Assembly (NCBI GenBank): GCA_022559845.1
Contig: CM040121.1
Coordinates: 513,278,566-513,342,565 of the forward strand
DNA: 64,000 nucleotides
Direction of reading: 5' to 3'
Origin: Amorphophallus konjac
Lineage: Eukaryota > Streptophyta > Magnoliopsida > Alismatales > Araceae
The translations under genes were made by a program, and so were the position numbers. Numbering within the stretch: position 1 is the stretch's first letter; each line of letters begins with the position of its first letter. Below, in pieces: positions 9,982 through 20,794 of this stretch. The notes under the pieces are model-generated. The model searched no databases. It worked only from the letters and a program-made list of their open reading frames with translations, and was not told the DNA's origin.

Positions 9982-10458
9982 CTACTCGCTCGCTCTGGTG
10001 TCCGCACCAATTCTCCCTGGGTGGGAGGAACTCGATCCCGTCGAGTAAGGGTCCTGTGGCTTGAACTCTCCGCATGTGATTAAGGCGTTGCTCATCGTGG
10101 GGCATCCTCGCCAACGCACTAAGAAGTGTTGGTAGGCTTCATTCCTTGTGATGATCACCTGCTCATCCAGTATACAATCTATATGCTTGCCTTGCGGCTG
10201 GAAGAGGTGGACTCTCGGGTGATGTGTCACTTACAACAGAAGGATAAAGCCCGAAACTCACTAGGGGTCACCGCGAGTTTTTTGATATGCTACCAGATCA
10301 TAAACATTGAACGTCGAACTGACACCATAGTCATCCGGTAGTTCAATAACGTACGCATTTGAACCCACTTGTTTCGTGACTCGGGAAGGGCGGGTATCGC
10401 AGACCTGGAGTTGCTTCACGGCCCCAAGAGGAAACCGTTCAGGTATGACCCCGATCAT
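9982..10458 (-). pseudogene. Integrase C-terminal domain and chromodomain (chromovirus)
   Basis: Two adjacent frames encode the C-terminal module of a Ty3 integrase. The first includes PERFPLGAVKQLQ and SNAYVIELPDDYGVSSTFNV, the usual SH3-like tail. The second encodes a chromodomain (IDCILDEQVI... YQHFLVRWRGCP). A frameshift separates them at about 10230-10260. In intact elements the chromodomain guides integration to marked chromatin. The DDE core that should precede it is absent, so this cannot integrate DNA. Confidence 0.75.
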
Positions 10459-10712
10459 GACGTACTCTCCCTTTTGAACTCACGGACGTGTAGCATGCAT
10501 CAGCTAACTCCTTATACGAGCATGGCTGGCCTTTGATTGGGACACACTTAATGCAAACCATCTGCGTGAAAGAAAACAAACTGTACAAACTGTAGAAACA
10601 AACAGACACACACATGACCTTAGACAAACCTAGACACCAAACAAACAATGCAACCCAAAGTTGGGGAACTCTTAGGCACCTAACATGAACCTGCTGACTT
10701 CTAAATGGGGGT
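10459..10712 (-). other. Junction region where pol is missing; intron-like sequence
   Basis: Between the gag zinc knuckle and the integrase tail there are only about 250 bp where some 2.5 kb of protease-RT-RNase H-integrase is expected. On the minus strand it has a pyrimidine-rich tract ending CTTTCACGCAG before ATGGTTTGCATT, which resembles a 3' splice site. Confidence 0.4.
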
Positions 10713-12293
10713 TCAGAGGTTCGGGAGGATCACACCCAAGTGCACATCGCCCTGGGTACCCGGGTCGGCAGCATGCTCTTCTAAAAGCGCATCAAAATAC
10801 TCCTTCTCAAGTTTGGGGTCCGCCTCATAGATGACCTCCACTAGCTCCGGTGGGGAGTCGCGGACTGGAGTGTCCGAAATAGCCAATGATTCCCGAGTGG
10901 GACACTTGGCCGCAAAGTGGCCAATTCCACCACACCTATAGCACTGGTCACGTGGCCCTGTGCTAGAAGATGCTCCACCGATCATCGGTCCCTTTCCCTT
11001 GTCTTCTCATCGGGCCGGGGGTGATGGGAGTTGAGGTCGGGTAGGCAATGTGGGCTAATGGGGGTGTGGGGTGGGGGTTGGTGCCTGTGGGCGAGGGAGA
11101 GGGTCCCTTGGAGGGAGAGGCCGAGGCCTGAGAGCAAAGGGGTCATGGCGAGGGGGTTCCAGAGGACGAACCACCGGAAATCGGCTATAGGAAGTAGGTG
11201 TGGTCCGAGAGTCGGACCCACGCTGAGGGATGGTTTCCGGTTGTTGGACGGGAGCAAAATCTGACTCAAACTGCTCTAATTCAAGAGCAACTTGATAGGC
11301 GGCCTCTAGGGTGGTCACATTGCGGCGAAAGAGTTCGTACTAATAGTGGGGCCGCAGACCACCACGAAAGTGAGAAACAGGCATCGTGCTCTCTTCTGAG
11401 ATGTCACATAGTAAAAAAAATTCATCAAACTCTGCGATGTACTCGGACACGGACCTATCACCTTGGGTGAGGTTCTGCCACCGATCAATGAGTCGTTGAC
11501 GGTACAAGGTGGGAAGATACTTAGTTCTAAGCCTATCCTTCATCTCATCCCAAGACTCAACCGGGGACTCTCGATGTTGATAAAGCAAGCTCTCCACATT
11601 GCGCCAATAAGTTTGCGCTTGCCCTAACAACTTCATTTTTGCAAACCCGACTCTCCGGAGGTCCGTCATTTCAAACCACTCGAAGTACCGATCCATGCCG
11701 GCCTCCCAATCGAGATAGGCCTTTGGGTCCAAAGACCCGTTGAAACTGGGAGGGTTTGCTCGCAAGGTCCTAAGGACTCTATCGTCCTCCTCATCTCTTG
11801 GCTGATGAAAGCCATGACGGCGTCGGCCATTCCCCCCATACGCATTATCGGACCCATAGTCTTCTAGACCAAGGTCACGATGTTGTGGTTCGATGGCCTG
11901 TTGCTGGGCGTTTTGAGGAGCGGGTGGGGACTGGTTTTGGGCCGCGGGAGTGACCTGGACTTGGGCCATGGGAGCGGGTTGGCCTTGGGCCATCGCGGGA
12001 GGAGGTGCGGGTGGGCCCTGAGCCGTTCTAGGGGGGTCCCCGTATGACATTCTATCTAACCGTCCAACTAGATCTTGGACAGACTTGTCGGATGTCTCCA
12101 GGCGTTCCTCCATGGCTCGAAGGCGACCATCCATATTTTCGGAAAAGTTCCGAAAAGTGGCTTCGGACCGGTCCATCCGAGCCATAATGGCCATCATTGC
12201 CTCATGTAAGGAGTGGAAGTCTCCCGAGGTGGCATCTCGTGGGTTAGCCATAGAAGCGGGGCGATGGTATTGGGTACCACGCCGGGTGGGCAT
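10713..12293 (-). pseudogene. Ty3 gag polyprotein with CCHC zinc knuckle (broken)
   Basis: Starts MPTRRGTQYHRPASMANPRD. Residues about 35-90 form a coiled-coil-like segment. A retrotransposon-gag domain follows (SFNGSLDPKAYLDWEAGMDR, YLPTLYRQRLIDRWQNLTQG, SVSEYIAEFDEF). A stop at 11340-11342 (TAG at GGLRPHY*) interrupts the frame. It then continues in another frame (YELFRRNVTTLEAAYQ) through a Pro/Arg-rich linker to a zinc knuckle CYRCGGIGHFAAKC at about 10918-10959. Gag packages the element RNA into virus-like particles; here at least one stop and a frame change prevent a full product. Confidence 0.85.
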
Positions 12294-12502
12294 GTAAAGA
12301 CACGAATGTTGGAATGCACTAACTAGGAACCTAGACTTAAACCGATATCTGGTACGAAGCGGAGGTTCGATCCGAAGAACTCCTCACGCGAGTGAATCAC
12401 CATCCCGATAGGCGTAACCTAACGATCGGACGACACCTTTTAATATACCAAATATTGGAATGTAAATGCAACCTTGGAATTAAATGACCCTAGACTTAAA
12501 CT

Positions 12503-12517
12503 GACTCTCTGATACCA
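12503..12517 (-). promoter_or_regulatory. Primer-binding site (initiator tRNA-Met)
   Basis: The minus strand reads TTGGTATCAGAGAG directly after the right LTR. Its first 11 bases match the complement of the 3' end of plant initiator tRNA-Met (TGGTATCAGAGC). This fixes the element orientation as minus and the LTR edge at 12521. Confidence 0.8.
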
Positions 12518-12520
12518 ATT

Positions 12521-13814
12521 TGATGCGGGACGGATGAAGACTGGGCTAAGACGTACGACGGACTTGATGTGCGGCCAGCACTAACACGCTAAAGGCAAGC
12601 CGGGCGGCTGACCACCGTGGCGTTCTCCGGGTGGAGACGTCTCTCAACAGCACTCTAACTGGTCCGACGATCATCCCTTGCGAGGGAAACGTGGGGATCG
12701 CAGTGGTTAAGGAACCACTGTCGCCTAGGGTGGTGCAGTCCGAGCTCGGTGCTCGACTGGAGCAAAGGAATGGCTCTCACTCACACACAATCGCGGTAAT
12801 TGAAACTAGCTAATAGCCCTAATCTCACAAAGGCAGCATGATAGAACATATACTAAATCAGCAAAGTGAGAGAGGAACGAAGCGCATACCTCCACGACTA
12901 GGCGTGGAGAAGGATTCCCGGCCGAATTCAAACAACCCCAATACACACAATTGTTAAGTTTACAATTTCAGAACCTGATGCCCACTCCACGCAGGGAGGT
13001 AAAGGGCTACAAACACCAATTTTGGAGTTGCTAGAACCCGGGTTGACGGGCTGCACTCGCAGGAGGCTATGGAAGCGAGCCGGAGCCGATCGGGTGGGCC
13101 GAATGGAAGTCGACTCGGTTCTGCCTGCGCTGCTCACCCTGCGCAGTGAACTAGCGAAGGCCGGTGCGCCAAAGATCCGATGCCCGATCGGAGTTTCGTT
13201 TGTTGGAGAACGTCGGTGATAGGACAAAGATCGTCTGCTCCGAAGGGCGCGATCAGATCTTTTCAGATCTGGGCGCAGCAGTGACTGATCTGAGCTTCTG
13301 GTTTTGTGCACTCAGAACTGCACAGGAAGACAAATAATTATCAAAAAAATGGCTCCCGATGTCGGATCGAGGCGCCGTTTGTGGGAGCTCGTCGGCGACG
13401 TCCAGAGGAAGATGTAGACCGAAGCGCTTGCACAGATCTTCAAGGGATAAGGCGGGGCAGACTCGGGAAGTCGGCTCTGGTTCTGAGTCGGGTCTGCACA
13501 GATCAGCTTGCGCGATCCCACGAGAATTGTTGCCACGATCAGCACAGATCTCGGATCGAGATGAGATCGGCGGCAGCGCGAAGAGGACTCAAAATCCTAC
13601 GATCACTCCGAAAATCAGCTCCAGAAGACTTGCGAGGAGATCTGGAGAATTTTGGAATCAGTAAACTCCAGATCTGGACAGCAGGCTCGGGAAGATCTGC
13701 GCGCCGTCATGAAAAGAATTGCTGCCGGCGATCCAGAACTTCGATCGACGCGAAACCACCTCTGAAATCTTCCTGACTCGATGAAGTATCACGGATAATT
13801 TTCGTGGAACCAGA
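12521..13814 (-). repeat. 5' LTR of the chromovirus, truncated
   Basis: About 95% similar by eye to 7852-9144 across its whole length, then stops abruptly at GGAACCAGAT. The missing ~760 bp includes the promoter part of the LTR. Confidence 0.8.
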
Positions 13815-14750
13815 TAATTTTTTGGAATGTTTTGCACATTTTAAACTATTTAAGACGTTTAATCCCAAAAAAAATAAAGTCACAAAAATAATCTGCAGAA
13901 AATCCCAAAAAATTTCAAAAAATTCTAAAAAATATTTTAATGAGTTATAAAATAGTTTTAGTGACTTATCAATTTATTTTTCATTATTTGGTCTCTGGTT
14001 AATTAGTTAATGGGAATTCTAAAATAGTTTTAGGTATTTCCTATTATCTAATTAATTAAAGTTAATTACTATAAGAATGTGATTCTATTGAGGTTAATTA
14101 ACTAGAAATTATCATTGAGCCCATGCAGTGAATGTGAATAGTTGTAGTCTGAATTTGTTTAGGTTTATGGGTATTAACTAAATTATTTAGTTGAATATTC
14201 CAAATGCGCGATTTCAAAATTAATTATTATAATTTAAAATTATCTTTATATCTCGCTGTAATTATATGATAATTACTGTAAAATACATGTGATGTGTCTT
14301 GTGTGTGGATGGATGATCATGGACTTAGAAATCATGTGATGTTGCTCTTTATGGTGAGAGGTTTTATGTGATGTGATTTTTGGGGCTTGCGTGCCTCCTT
14401 CTCTCTCTCTTATTAATCCGGATTGTGCATTCTATCTCCCCCATGTGTTGTACTCCCATTGACTAGTTCAAGGTTTCTTATTATTATCTGATGTATATTT
14501 GTGGGCCTGCGTGCCCAATTACAAATATTACGTGTAATAATGAGAAGCGGATGGAGACTAAGAAGGAGACCGGCTGCGAAGACCTCGGGAGATTCTTCAC
14601 ATCTAGTGGGAGCATTGGATGCTCCAAGTTTTCTGTTTACCATAATTGTATGCATTACCAACTGGCTCTAGTAATGTGTTTAGGAGCTTAAGGTCCATGA
14701 TGATCCATTGGTATTATTACACATATATGATATATGTGGGATGTGCTACT

Positions 14751-14751
<1 letters not shown>

Positions 14752-14787
<36 letters not shown>

Positions 14788-14792
14788 TATAT
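14752..14792. repeat. (TA)n microsatellite
   Basis: Near-perfect TA dinucleotide run followed by TATAATTATATATATAG. Non-coding. Confidence 0.9.
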
Positions 14793-14967
14793 ATAGTATA
14801 TACGATACTCCAAATTCTTATATGTATGTAGCACCTCTATTGATGAGACCAAAATTTTAATCAAAACTCCTCGATCTAAAATTAGGTTGTAAACGTGAGA
14901 CATTAAGAATGACCCACGTAGCCTTCTGTTGTTATAGTCTAAGTAAGCTGCTCTTAGACTGTGTGGG

Positions 14968-15266
14968 TTTGTTGTGCTGCCAGAAGGCCCTCACAGCAAG
15001 GGGGTAGAGACTTAGACTAAGGCTTAGGCCAAACCTTGGGATGGGTGCTGGAATGGCTTTGTTGTGCTGTCACAAGGGTCATGTCTTGAACCCACTCTCA
15101 TAACGTAACAACGGGTCTAACCTAACCAGATTTTATGATTTGTTGTGTTGCCACAAGGTCACAAGTGCTCTGGAGGCTGAATATACCAGAAGTTGCAAGG
15201 AGTTACAATTGGCAAGAGTTACCTACCCATTAAGTATAGGGTGGTTTGTTATACTGACACAAGGCC
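14968..15266 (+). repeat. Four copies of a TTTGTTGTGCTGCCACAAGG hairpin word
   Basis: TTTGTTGTGCTGCCA(G/C)AAGG and variants occur near 14968, 15057, 15137 and 15245. The core TTGTG-CTGC-CACAA is a 5 bp inverted repeat with a 4 nt loop. The second copy (TTGTGCTGTCACAA) changes only the loop. The third (TTGTGTTGCCACAA) keeps the stem. Confidence 0.7.
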
Positions 15267-15460
15267 ACTACCATAATGTTAATGGGATTCTGGTCCCACT
15301 AAGATACAACTAGAGTATCCCGTCTTTACAAAATGGGGGTTGTGCAAATTCGTCGAAAATTAATGAGTTATCAAATTAAGATTAAAGACCATATCTTAAT
15401 TTTAATTAATGAATATCACCATGTTATCTAATTATTACATATCGTCCTATGTAGACTTCA

Positions 15461-16353
15461 ATGGCGAACCACCCGTTACGCGGCATACTTGATGCCAACG
15501 GGCTTATTGGTCCAAACTATAGTGACTGGCTCAGGAACTTTAGAATTGTTATCACTGCTCAGAAGATAGCCTACGTTCTTGATCGGCCTATATCTCCTCT
15601 TCCTGCCGATGATGCTGAAGAGGGAGAGATCATTGCTTATGAGAAGCATAAGGATGATGCCACGCTTGCCCAATGCTATATGCTTGCCTCTATGACAAAT
15701 GAGTTATAGAGGCAACATGAAAAGATGGATGCTAGATCCATTCTGTTTCACCTTGAGGAGCTCTTTGGAGCTCAAAGTTGAACATAAAGATATGAGATAT
15801 CTAAAAGTCTGTTCGGGGCAAGAATGTCAGAGGGAACATCGACACATGTACTCAAGATGATTGAGTGGATTGAAAGGTTAGCAGAATTATGTTTCGACAT
15901 GAATAAGGATCTTTGTGTTGATTTAATTCTGCAATCTCTCCCTAGTTCTTTTTCCTAGTTCATTGTCAATTTCAACATGAACGAAATAGAATGCTCTCTG
16001 GCAGAGCTTCTAAACACGTTGAAGACTGTTGAGAGCACCATGAACAATGGGAAAGCTCTTGTGATGCTTGTTGGTAAGACCAACAAGAAGAGGAATTTTT
16101 AACAGGCCTTTAAGAAAGGTAAGGCAAAGAAGAAAGGCAAACAGGTAAAGACTGCAAAGAAAGAAGAGGCTAGCAAAGACAAGGGCCAGTGCTTCCATTG
16201 CCATAAGGATGGCCATTGGAAGAGGAACTGCAAGTTGTACCTTGCAGAGAAAGTAAAGCAGAAGCTTGGAGAAGCTTCAGGTATGTTCATGATTGACCTT
16301 AACTTGTTATATAGATCCACATCATGGGTATTAGATACCGAATGTGCATCTCA
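15461..16353 (+). pseudogene. Copia gag and beginning of protease
   Basis: ATG at 15461 gives MANHPLRGILDANGLIGPNY and a Copia gag (UBN2-type) domain. In-frame breaks follow: TAG at about 15707 (CAG in the expected reading), TGA and TAA near 15780-15790, and further stops near 15957 and 16100. A CCHC knuckle CFHCHKDGHWKRNC lies at about 16192-16233. The protease begins TSWVLDTECASH at about 16319-16354, where the usual DTG is DTE, and is then cut by solo LTR A. The inverted copy at 7182-7851 shows that one TGA derives from CGA. Confidence 0.85.
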
Positions 16354-19300
16354 TGTAATACCCTGGATCCTTCGGATCGGAATCGAAGAGCTTTCGGAGC
16401 ACTTTTGTGGGTCCCCGATCGTGTTTTACGATCCACTTGGGTTTCTGCATTGTATAGCTTGCGAAACCACGTGGAGAGTGAACCGTTGAGTTTAGAGACT
16501 CCGGGACGCTACAGGTGCATTGTGCTCTTTCCAAGGATCCCAGAGGCTATTTTTTCATATTTTTCTAATTTTATGAAATTTTGGGCCAAAAATCGGATTT
16601 CAGACATATTTGTAATTTCTTTTTTTCTTTTTCATTTAACCCTCACCTCACCCCCTCTCTCCTCTCACCGTTCTCTCACTCTCTTCTCCTCCGTTCTCTC
16701 TCCTCTTTCCCCCTCTGCTTCGACGGCCGACGGAAGAGGCTCGGGGATGACGTGGAGACGGCGTGGAGGTGTCGTGGAGCTTGAAGGCGCGAGGAACGGG
16801 GCGTGGCGTTGGCGCGATCCCGAGTGTGGATTCGAAGTGTCGACGGGTTCGTGTGATAATTTTCGACATGGATTTGGCCTTTTCGACGCGCGAGATCTTC
16901 GATGGAGGTAGGGGGATGGATACTCTACCTGTTTCCTGCATTCCCATGCGATTTCAAGCCAATTGGCGTGAGTTTGAGCGGGTTTTCCTGCTTTGAGTAA
17001 AAATGCATGTTTCAGGGGTGTGAGCCGAAATCGCCGTTCCAGGTGATGATTTCTAGTCTAAATGATAAATCTTGAACCCCTGGAATGTCGGGATTCGATT
17101 CCCGCCAGTTTGGCTGTAATTGCTCATGGTTTGGGGCCGGTATGAGGCCGGATGCCCATGTGAGTCATTTTGGGTTGATTTGAGGGAATCGCCATTTGAT
17201 AGCCGTTTTGTGGTTAGTTTGGCCCCTGCCGGCTTGTGGAAGGTTGGCATCGTGGTTATGGTTGTTTCCCCATCATTCTGGGACGATTGGGGTGTGGAAA
17301 GATCGAGTTTTCTGCATTCCTACGATTTTCGCACCGGAAGGAAGTAGCGGTCGTACCAGAGACCGCTACTTGAGAAGGCGGCCCTGGAAGGACCGCCACC
17401 TTCAAGAGACGGTCCTAGGGAGACCGCTATCTGGTTCTTAAGGGTTTTTATGTCAATTTTAGGTTGCGATCTTGCGAACGACCGCAGCTTGGTAGTGGCG
17501 GCCCTTAGGTGACTGCCATTTGACTTTTAAGTCGATTTAAGGTCGGTTCCTAGTAGCGGTCTTGCGACTGACCGTCTCCTTGAAGTAATGGTCAGGCTAG
17601 GATCGTAACCAGGATGACTTTTTGTGCGTCTTCAGGGGCAGTCTGGAGATGGTGGTCTGGCTAGGACCGCCACCTTCAAGAGGCGGCCATGGGAAGACCG
17701 CCCTCTGCAAGAGGCAGCCTTGGCCAGACCGCCTCTTGCCTGTTCAGGTCCTACAAGTAGTGGCCCGGCTGAGACCGTCACTTGGCTGGGCTGTCAAGTA
17801 GCGGCCAAGGTATGACCGCCATTTGCCTGGGCTGTCTGGTAGCGTCCAGGGGATGACTGCCACCTGCCCAAAGTGTTCCTTTCGAGTTGATTTGGCTTCC
17901 GGTTGACTTGGCTTCGACCCCTTGGTTAGCCCTTGGTCCCGTGGATATCTTGGATGTCCCGTGAGGGCTGTGATCGTGCCATAGGGTGTCCGGAAGTGCC
18001 GTAATTCCGAATTGTGTGTCCGTGTTCTTTTGTGAATTGTTATGGTCTCCGGACAACCTAGTTGTGACCCAGTGGTTGACACGTGACCTTGTGAGTGTCT
18101 CGGCTATCCCGTGGGGATCGAGACTATGTTTTGGACACTTAGAGGTATTGTGTTACCTCGATTTACGTTTCCATGTGGTTTGAGTGCTTTGGTGATCCCT
18201 CAGGTTCTGTACTTTCTCATTATGCGGTGTTGTGAGTCCGATGAGCGGCCCGGGGGCCGAGGACTTTCAATTGATGAATGGATCAGGCTGTTATGTGCCA
18301 TTTCCATGATGTGTTTCCCCCTGATTTTTGACTTAGGGACTAGGCTGATTGGTGGCGTGTTACCGCTTTATGCGACAATCTTGACCCGAGTCATGTGACT
18401 CAAGGATCGTTGTGTTAGCAGGTCTAGTTGACTGTCTTGAGTCTGGTGGCTTTGTGATACCATTGTGTTCTGAGTCCTCGCGACAGGTGCATGCTTAACC
18501 TATCCGTACTTCGGTGTTACGAGTCTGTGTGTCTAGTGAGCCTCCACTAGTCATAGCCTGACGACACATTTGCGTGTCGGCTCATCTGGGAGTGGTGGCG
18601 GGGTAGTTCCTGGTAGAGACGGTTTTTAGGCTGGTTGCCAAGGGCCCCATTGTCTTGCCGTTAGAGTCCGACAGGATGGGAAAACCGCTAGAGGATAAGC
18701 TCAAGACATTGAGCTTGTGTGTGCACACATGGTCAAGGGTGTTGGACCAGCGCCGACGGACGTGACCCTGACTAGTCACTCATTACTTGTTACTTAGTTA
18801 CTTGTACGGTGTCTCAGTTACCACATTCGATGCAAGTGGGAGACACTTGAGGCGCAGTGTAAGACGTCAGTGGACGCATCTGGCTTTGCTACTAGTGAGG
18901 AGGTACTTCTGTCACAGGACACCTGACTCTCGTGGCTTTCGTGACTGGTTTCCGTCATTGCTGACGTGGTTCTTTGAGTGGTCAGTGTAGCGTATACGAC
19001 TCTGAGATCGTGTATGTGTCTCTACTCATAGACCGCGTGATTTAGCGTTGGGGTTTGTCTTTGTGGACTAGCCTGCACGACTATAATGTTGTGGTGTGTC
19101 CTGGCTATGTATCCAGAGTTTCCTTGTATCGGTTTGGTGATTCCCGACTAGGAGTCTGGGGATTCATGTTTCCTTCTGATAGGAGTAGCTTGCGGCTCAG
19201 CCGTAGTTTCTTCGACTGTCGTCATTACGGCTGTTACTTTTGTTGTTGTTGTTGCTCCTGCTTTTGTTGTTATTGCACTATTGTTACCGCTTTTGTTTCG

Positions 19301-19732
19301 TGGTGGGGATCTATGGGACCCCTATTGAGCCAGTGAGACGAGACTCACCCCTGACTTTTCAGGTGTAGCTATTCTTCCTCGTAGTTTGAGGCACAGTGTG
19401 GGTGGTTCTTTGTTGTCATCTTTGCCAGTGTCGGGCTTCCCTCGACTTCAAAGTATGTTTCTCTTTCTATTGGATTGTACCTTAGTGGGACTGGACTCTG
19501 TTGTAGCTTGTCTTAGCTATTGTAGTTAATTTGTTTAATTGAAAATATAATTTCATTTCTGCTAATTTAGTAATAGTGATCATAATTATATAATTGTTTA
19601 CTGCTTTATCTGGAAGTTCAATGTACTTCACACACACCTTTCTTTCCCTTCGTAGTCTTACCGCTCTTGGGAGGCCTCTCAGGATCCAAGTGATATCGGG
19701 TTTACCGGATATCTGGGTTCTGGGTCATCACA
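16354..19732 (+). mobile_element. Solo LTR, family A (3379 bp), target duplication TCTCA
   Basis: Starts TGTAATACCC, ends GGGTCATCACA and is flanked by TCTCA at 16349-16353 and 19733-19737. Inside there is no gag or pol. It has a CT-rich segment near 16650-16720, an array of 21 nt inverted repeats (17345-17862), a block shared with LTRs B and C near 18545-18660, and the conserved block 19301-19364. The end, GATATCGGGTTTACCGGATAT, is shared with B. A solo LTR arises when the two LTRs of an element recombine. Its large size and shared blocks suggest a Ty3 chromovirus such as Tekay/Del. ORFs inside it are incidental. Confidence 0.85.
17345..17862. repeat. Array of about 13 inverted repeats, 7-7-7 architecture
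   Basis: Each unit is a 7 bp left arm (consensus (A/G)GCGGTC or (A/G)GCGGCC), 7-8 bp spacer and 7 bp right arm (GACCGCC or GACCGCT). Examples: TAGCGGTC GTACCAGA GACCGCTA at 17345-17368, GGCGGCC ATGGGAA GACCGCC, and AGCGGCC AAGGTAT GACCGCC. Units are separated by variable linkers such as ACCTTCAAGA. Spacers differ; arms and length are conserved. Confidence 0.85.
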
Positions 19733-19737
19733 TCTCA

Positions 19738-20789
19738 CATCTGCAATGATTTGCAGGTTCTGACATGTCGTAGGCGGCTGAACAAAGGAGAGGTTGATCT
19801 ACGACTGGGAAATGGAGTAAGAGTTGTTGCACTTACAATCGGGAGTGTAAACCTCAAGCTTTCTTCAGGAGCTACATTAGAGTTAACATACTATTATTAT
19901 GTCCCTTCTATAAATAAGAATATTATTTCCATTTCATGATTAAATAAATGTGGATATATTGTAAACTTTAGGAATAAGACATGTTCTTTATTATTAAATG
20001 GTGAATTGTTTGCCAGTGGGAGCTTAATTAATGGTTTGTTTTTACTAGATGTGGATACTCCTGTTAAGTGTGTGGATGGCCTCTTAAGAGGAAGAGGAAT
20101 GATGTGAATCAAGCATACCATTGGCACTATAAGCTCGATCATATTAGTGAGGAAAGATTGAAAAGGTTGTGCAAAGATGGATATGTTGATCCATTTGATT
20201 ATGAATCATTTTCAACCAATGAATCTTGCCTTATGGGAAAAATGACCAACTCTCTATTTACTAGACATGGAGAGAGAGCTGGTGAGTTATTAGAACTCAT
20301 ACATTCTGATGTATGTGGACCTATATCCACCCAAGTCCAGGGGGGTTACTCATACTTCATTACTTTCACTGATGATTTCTCTAGGTACGGATATGTGTAC
20401 TTAATGAAGTACAAATCTGAAGTCTTTGAGAAATTTGTGGAGTTCAAGAATGAAGTGGAGAAGCAAACAGGAAAAAGTATTAAAACTCTTCGATCTGATC
20501 GAGGAGGGGAATACTTGAGTACGGAATTCACACAATACTTAAAGGATAATGATATATTATCTCAGTTGACTCCTCCTTATACACCTCAACTGAATGGTTT
20601 GGTTGAAAGGAGGAATCGTACCTTATTAGATATGGTATTATCCATGATGTGTTTTGCTGGATTGCCCTTGTCGCTCTGGGGCTATGCCCTAGACACTGCT
20701 ACTCACTTATTAAATAAAGTTCCTTCTAAGTCAGTGTCTTCCACTCCATATGAGATATGGAATGGAAAGAAATCAAACCTTAAGAATGT
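19738..20789 (+). pseudogene. Copia protease remainder, GAG-pre-integrase and integrase
   Basis: The first part continues the protease (CNDLQVL-like, frame disturbed) and pre-integrase. From 20068 a 243-codon frame is open. HWHYKLDHISEERLKRLCKDG is the GAG-pre-integrase/zinc-binding motif, with Asp where Gly is usual. The integrase core follows with all three catalytic acidic residues: D in LIHSDVCGP, D in RSDRGGEY, E in NGLVERRNRT. The frame ends artificially because the Tekay element is inserted after LKNV. The integrase core itself is intact. Confidence 0.9.
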
Positions 20790-20794
20790 TAAGG

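Larger units (their letters stand above)
7852..13814 (-). mobile_element. Ty3/gypsy chromovirus with most of pol deleted
   Basis: The left copy (3' LTR) and right copy (5' LTR) start identically with TGATGCGGGACGGATGAAG at 7852 and 12521. A minus-strand primer-binding site complementary to initiator tRNA-Met lies next to the right LTR. The interior reads, on the minus strand, gag with a zinc knuckle, then directly the integrase C-terminus with a chromodomain; protease, reverse transcriptase, RNase H and the integrase core are missing. The right LTR is truncated at about 13814, so the right flank and target duplication are lost. The gag, PNAYV-type integrase tail and chromodomain fit the chromovirus branch, perhaps Reina- or CRM-like. 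The element is non-autonomous. Confidence 0.85.
13815..15460 (+). other. AT-rich region upstream of Copia gag; probably the decayed leader
   Basis: No gene. It contains a Copia-leader-like passage (TTCACATCTAGTGGGAGCATTGGATGCTCC in pieces around 14596-14623), a TA microsatellite and the palindromic repeats listed separately. Neither a 5' LTR matching 32809-33956 nor a primer-binding site was found, so the 5' end of the Copia element is missing or too decayed to see. Confidence 0.5.

Noticed and set aside
11031..11264. Plus-strand frame opposite chromovirus gag
   Set aside because: Shadow of the Pro/Arg-rich gag linker read on the minus strand.
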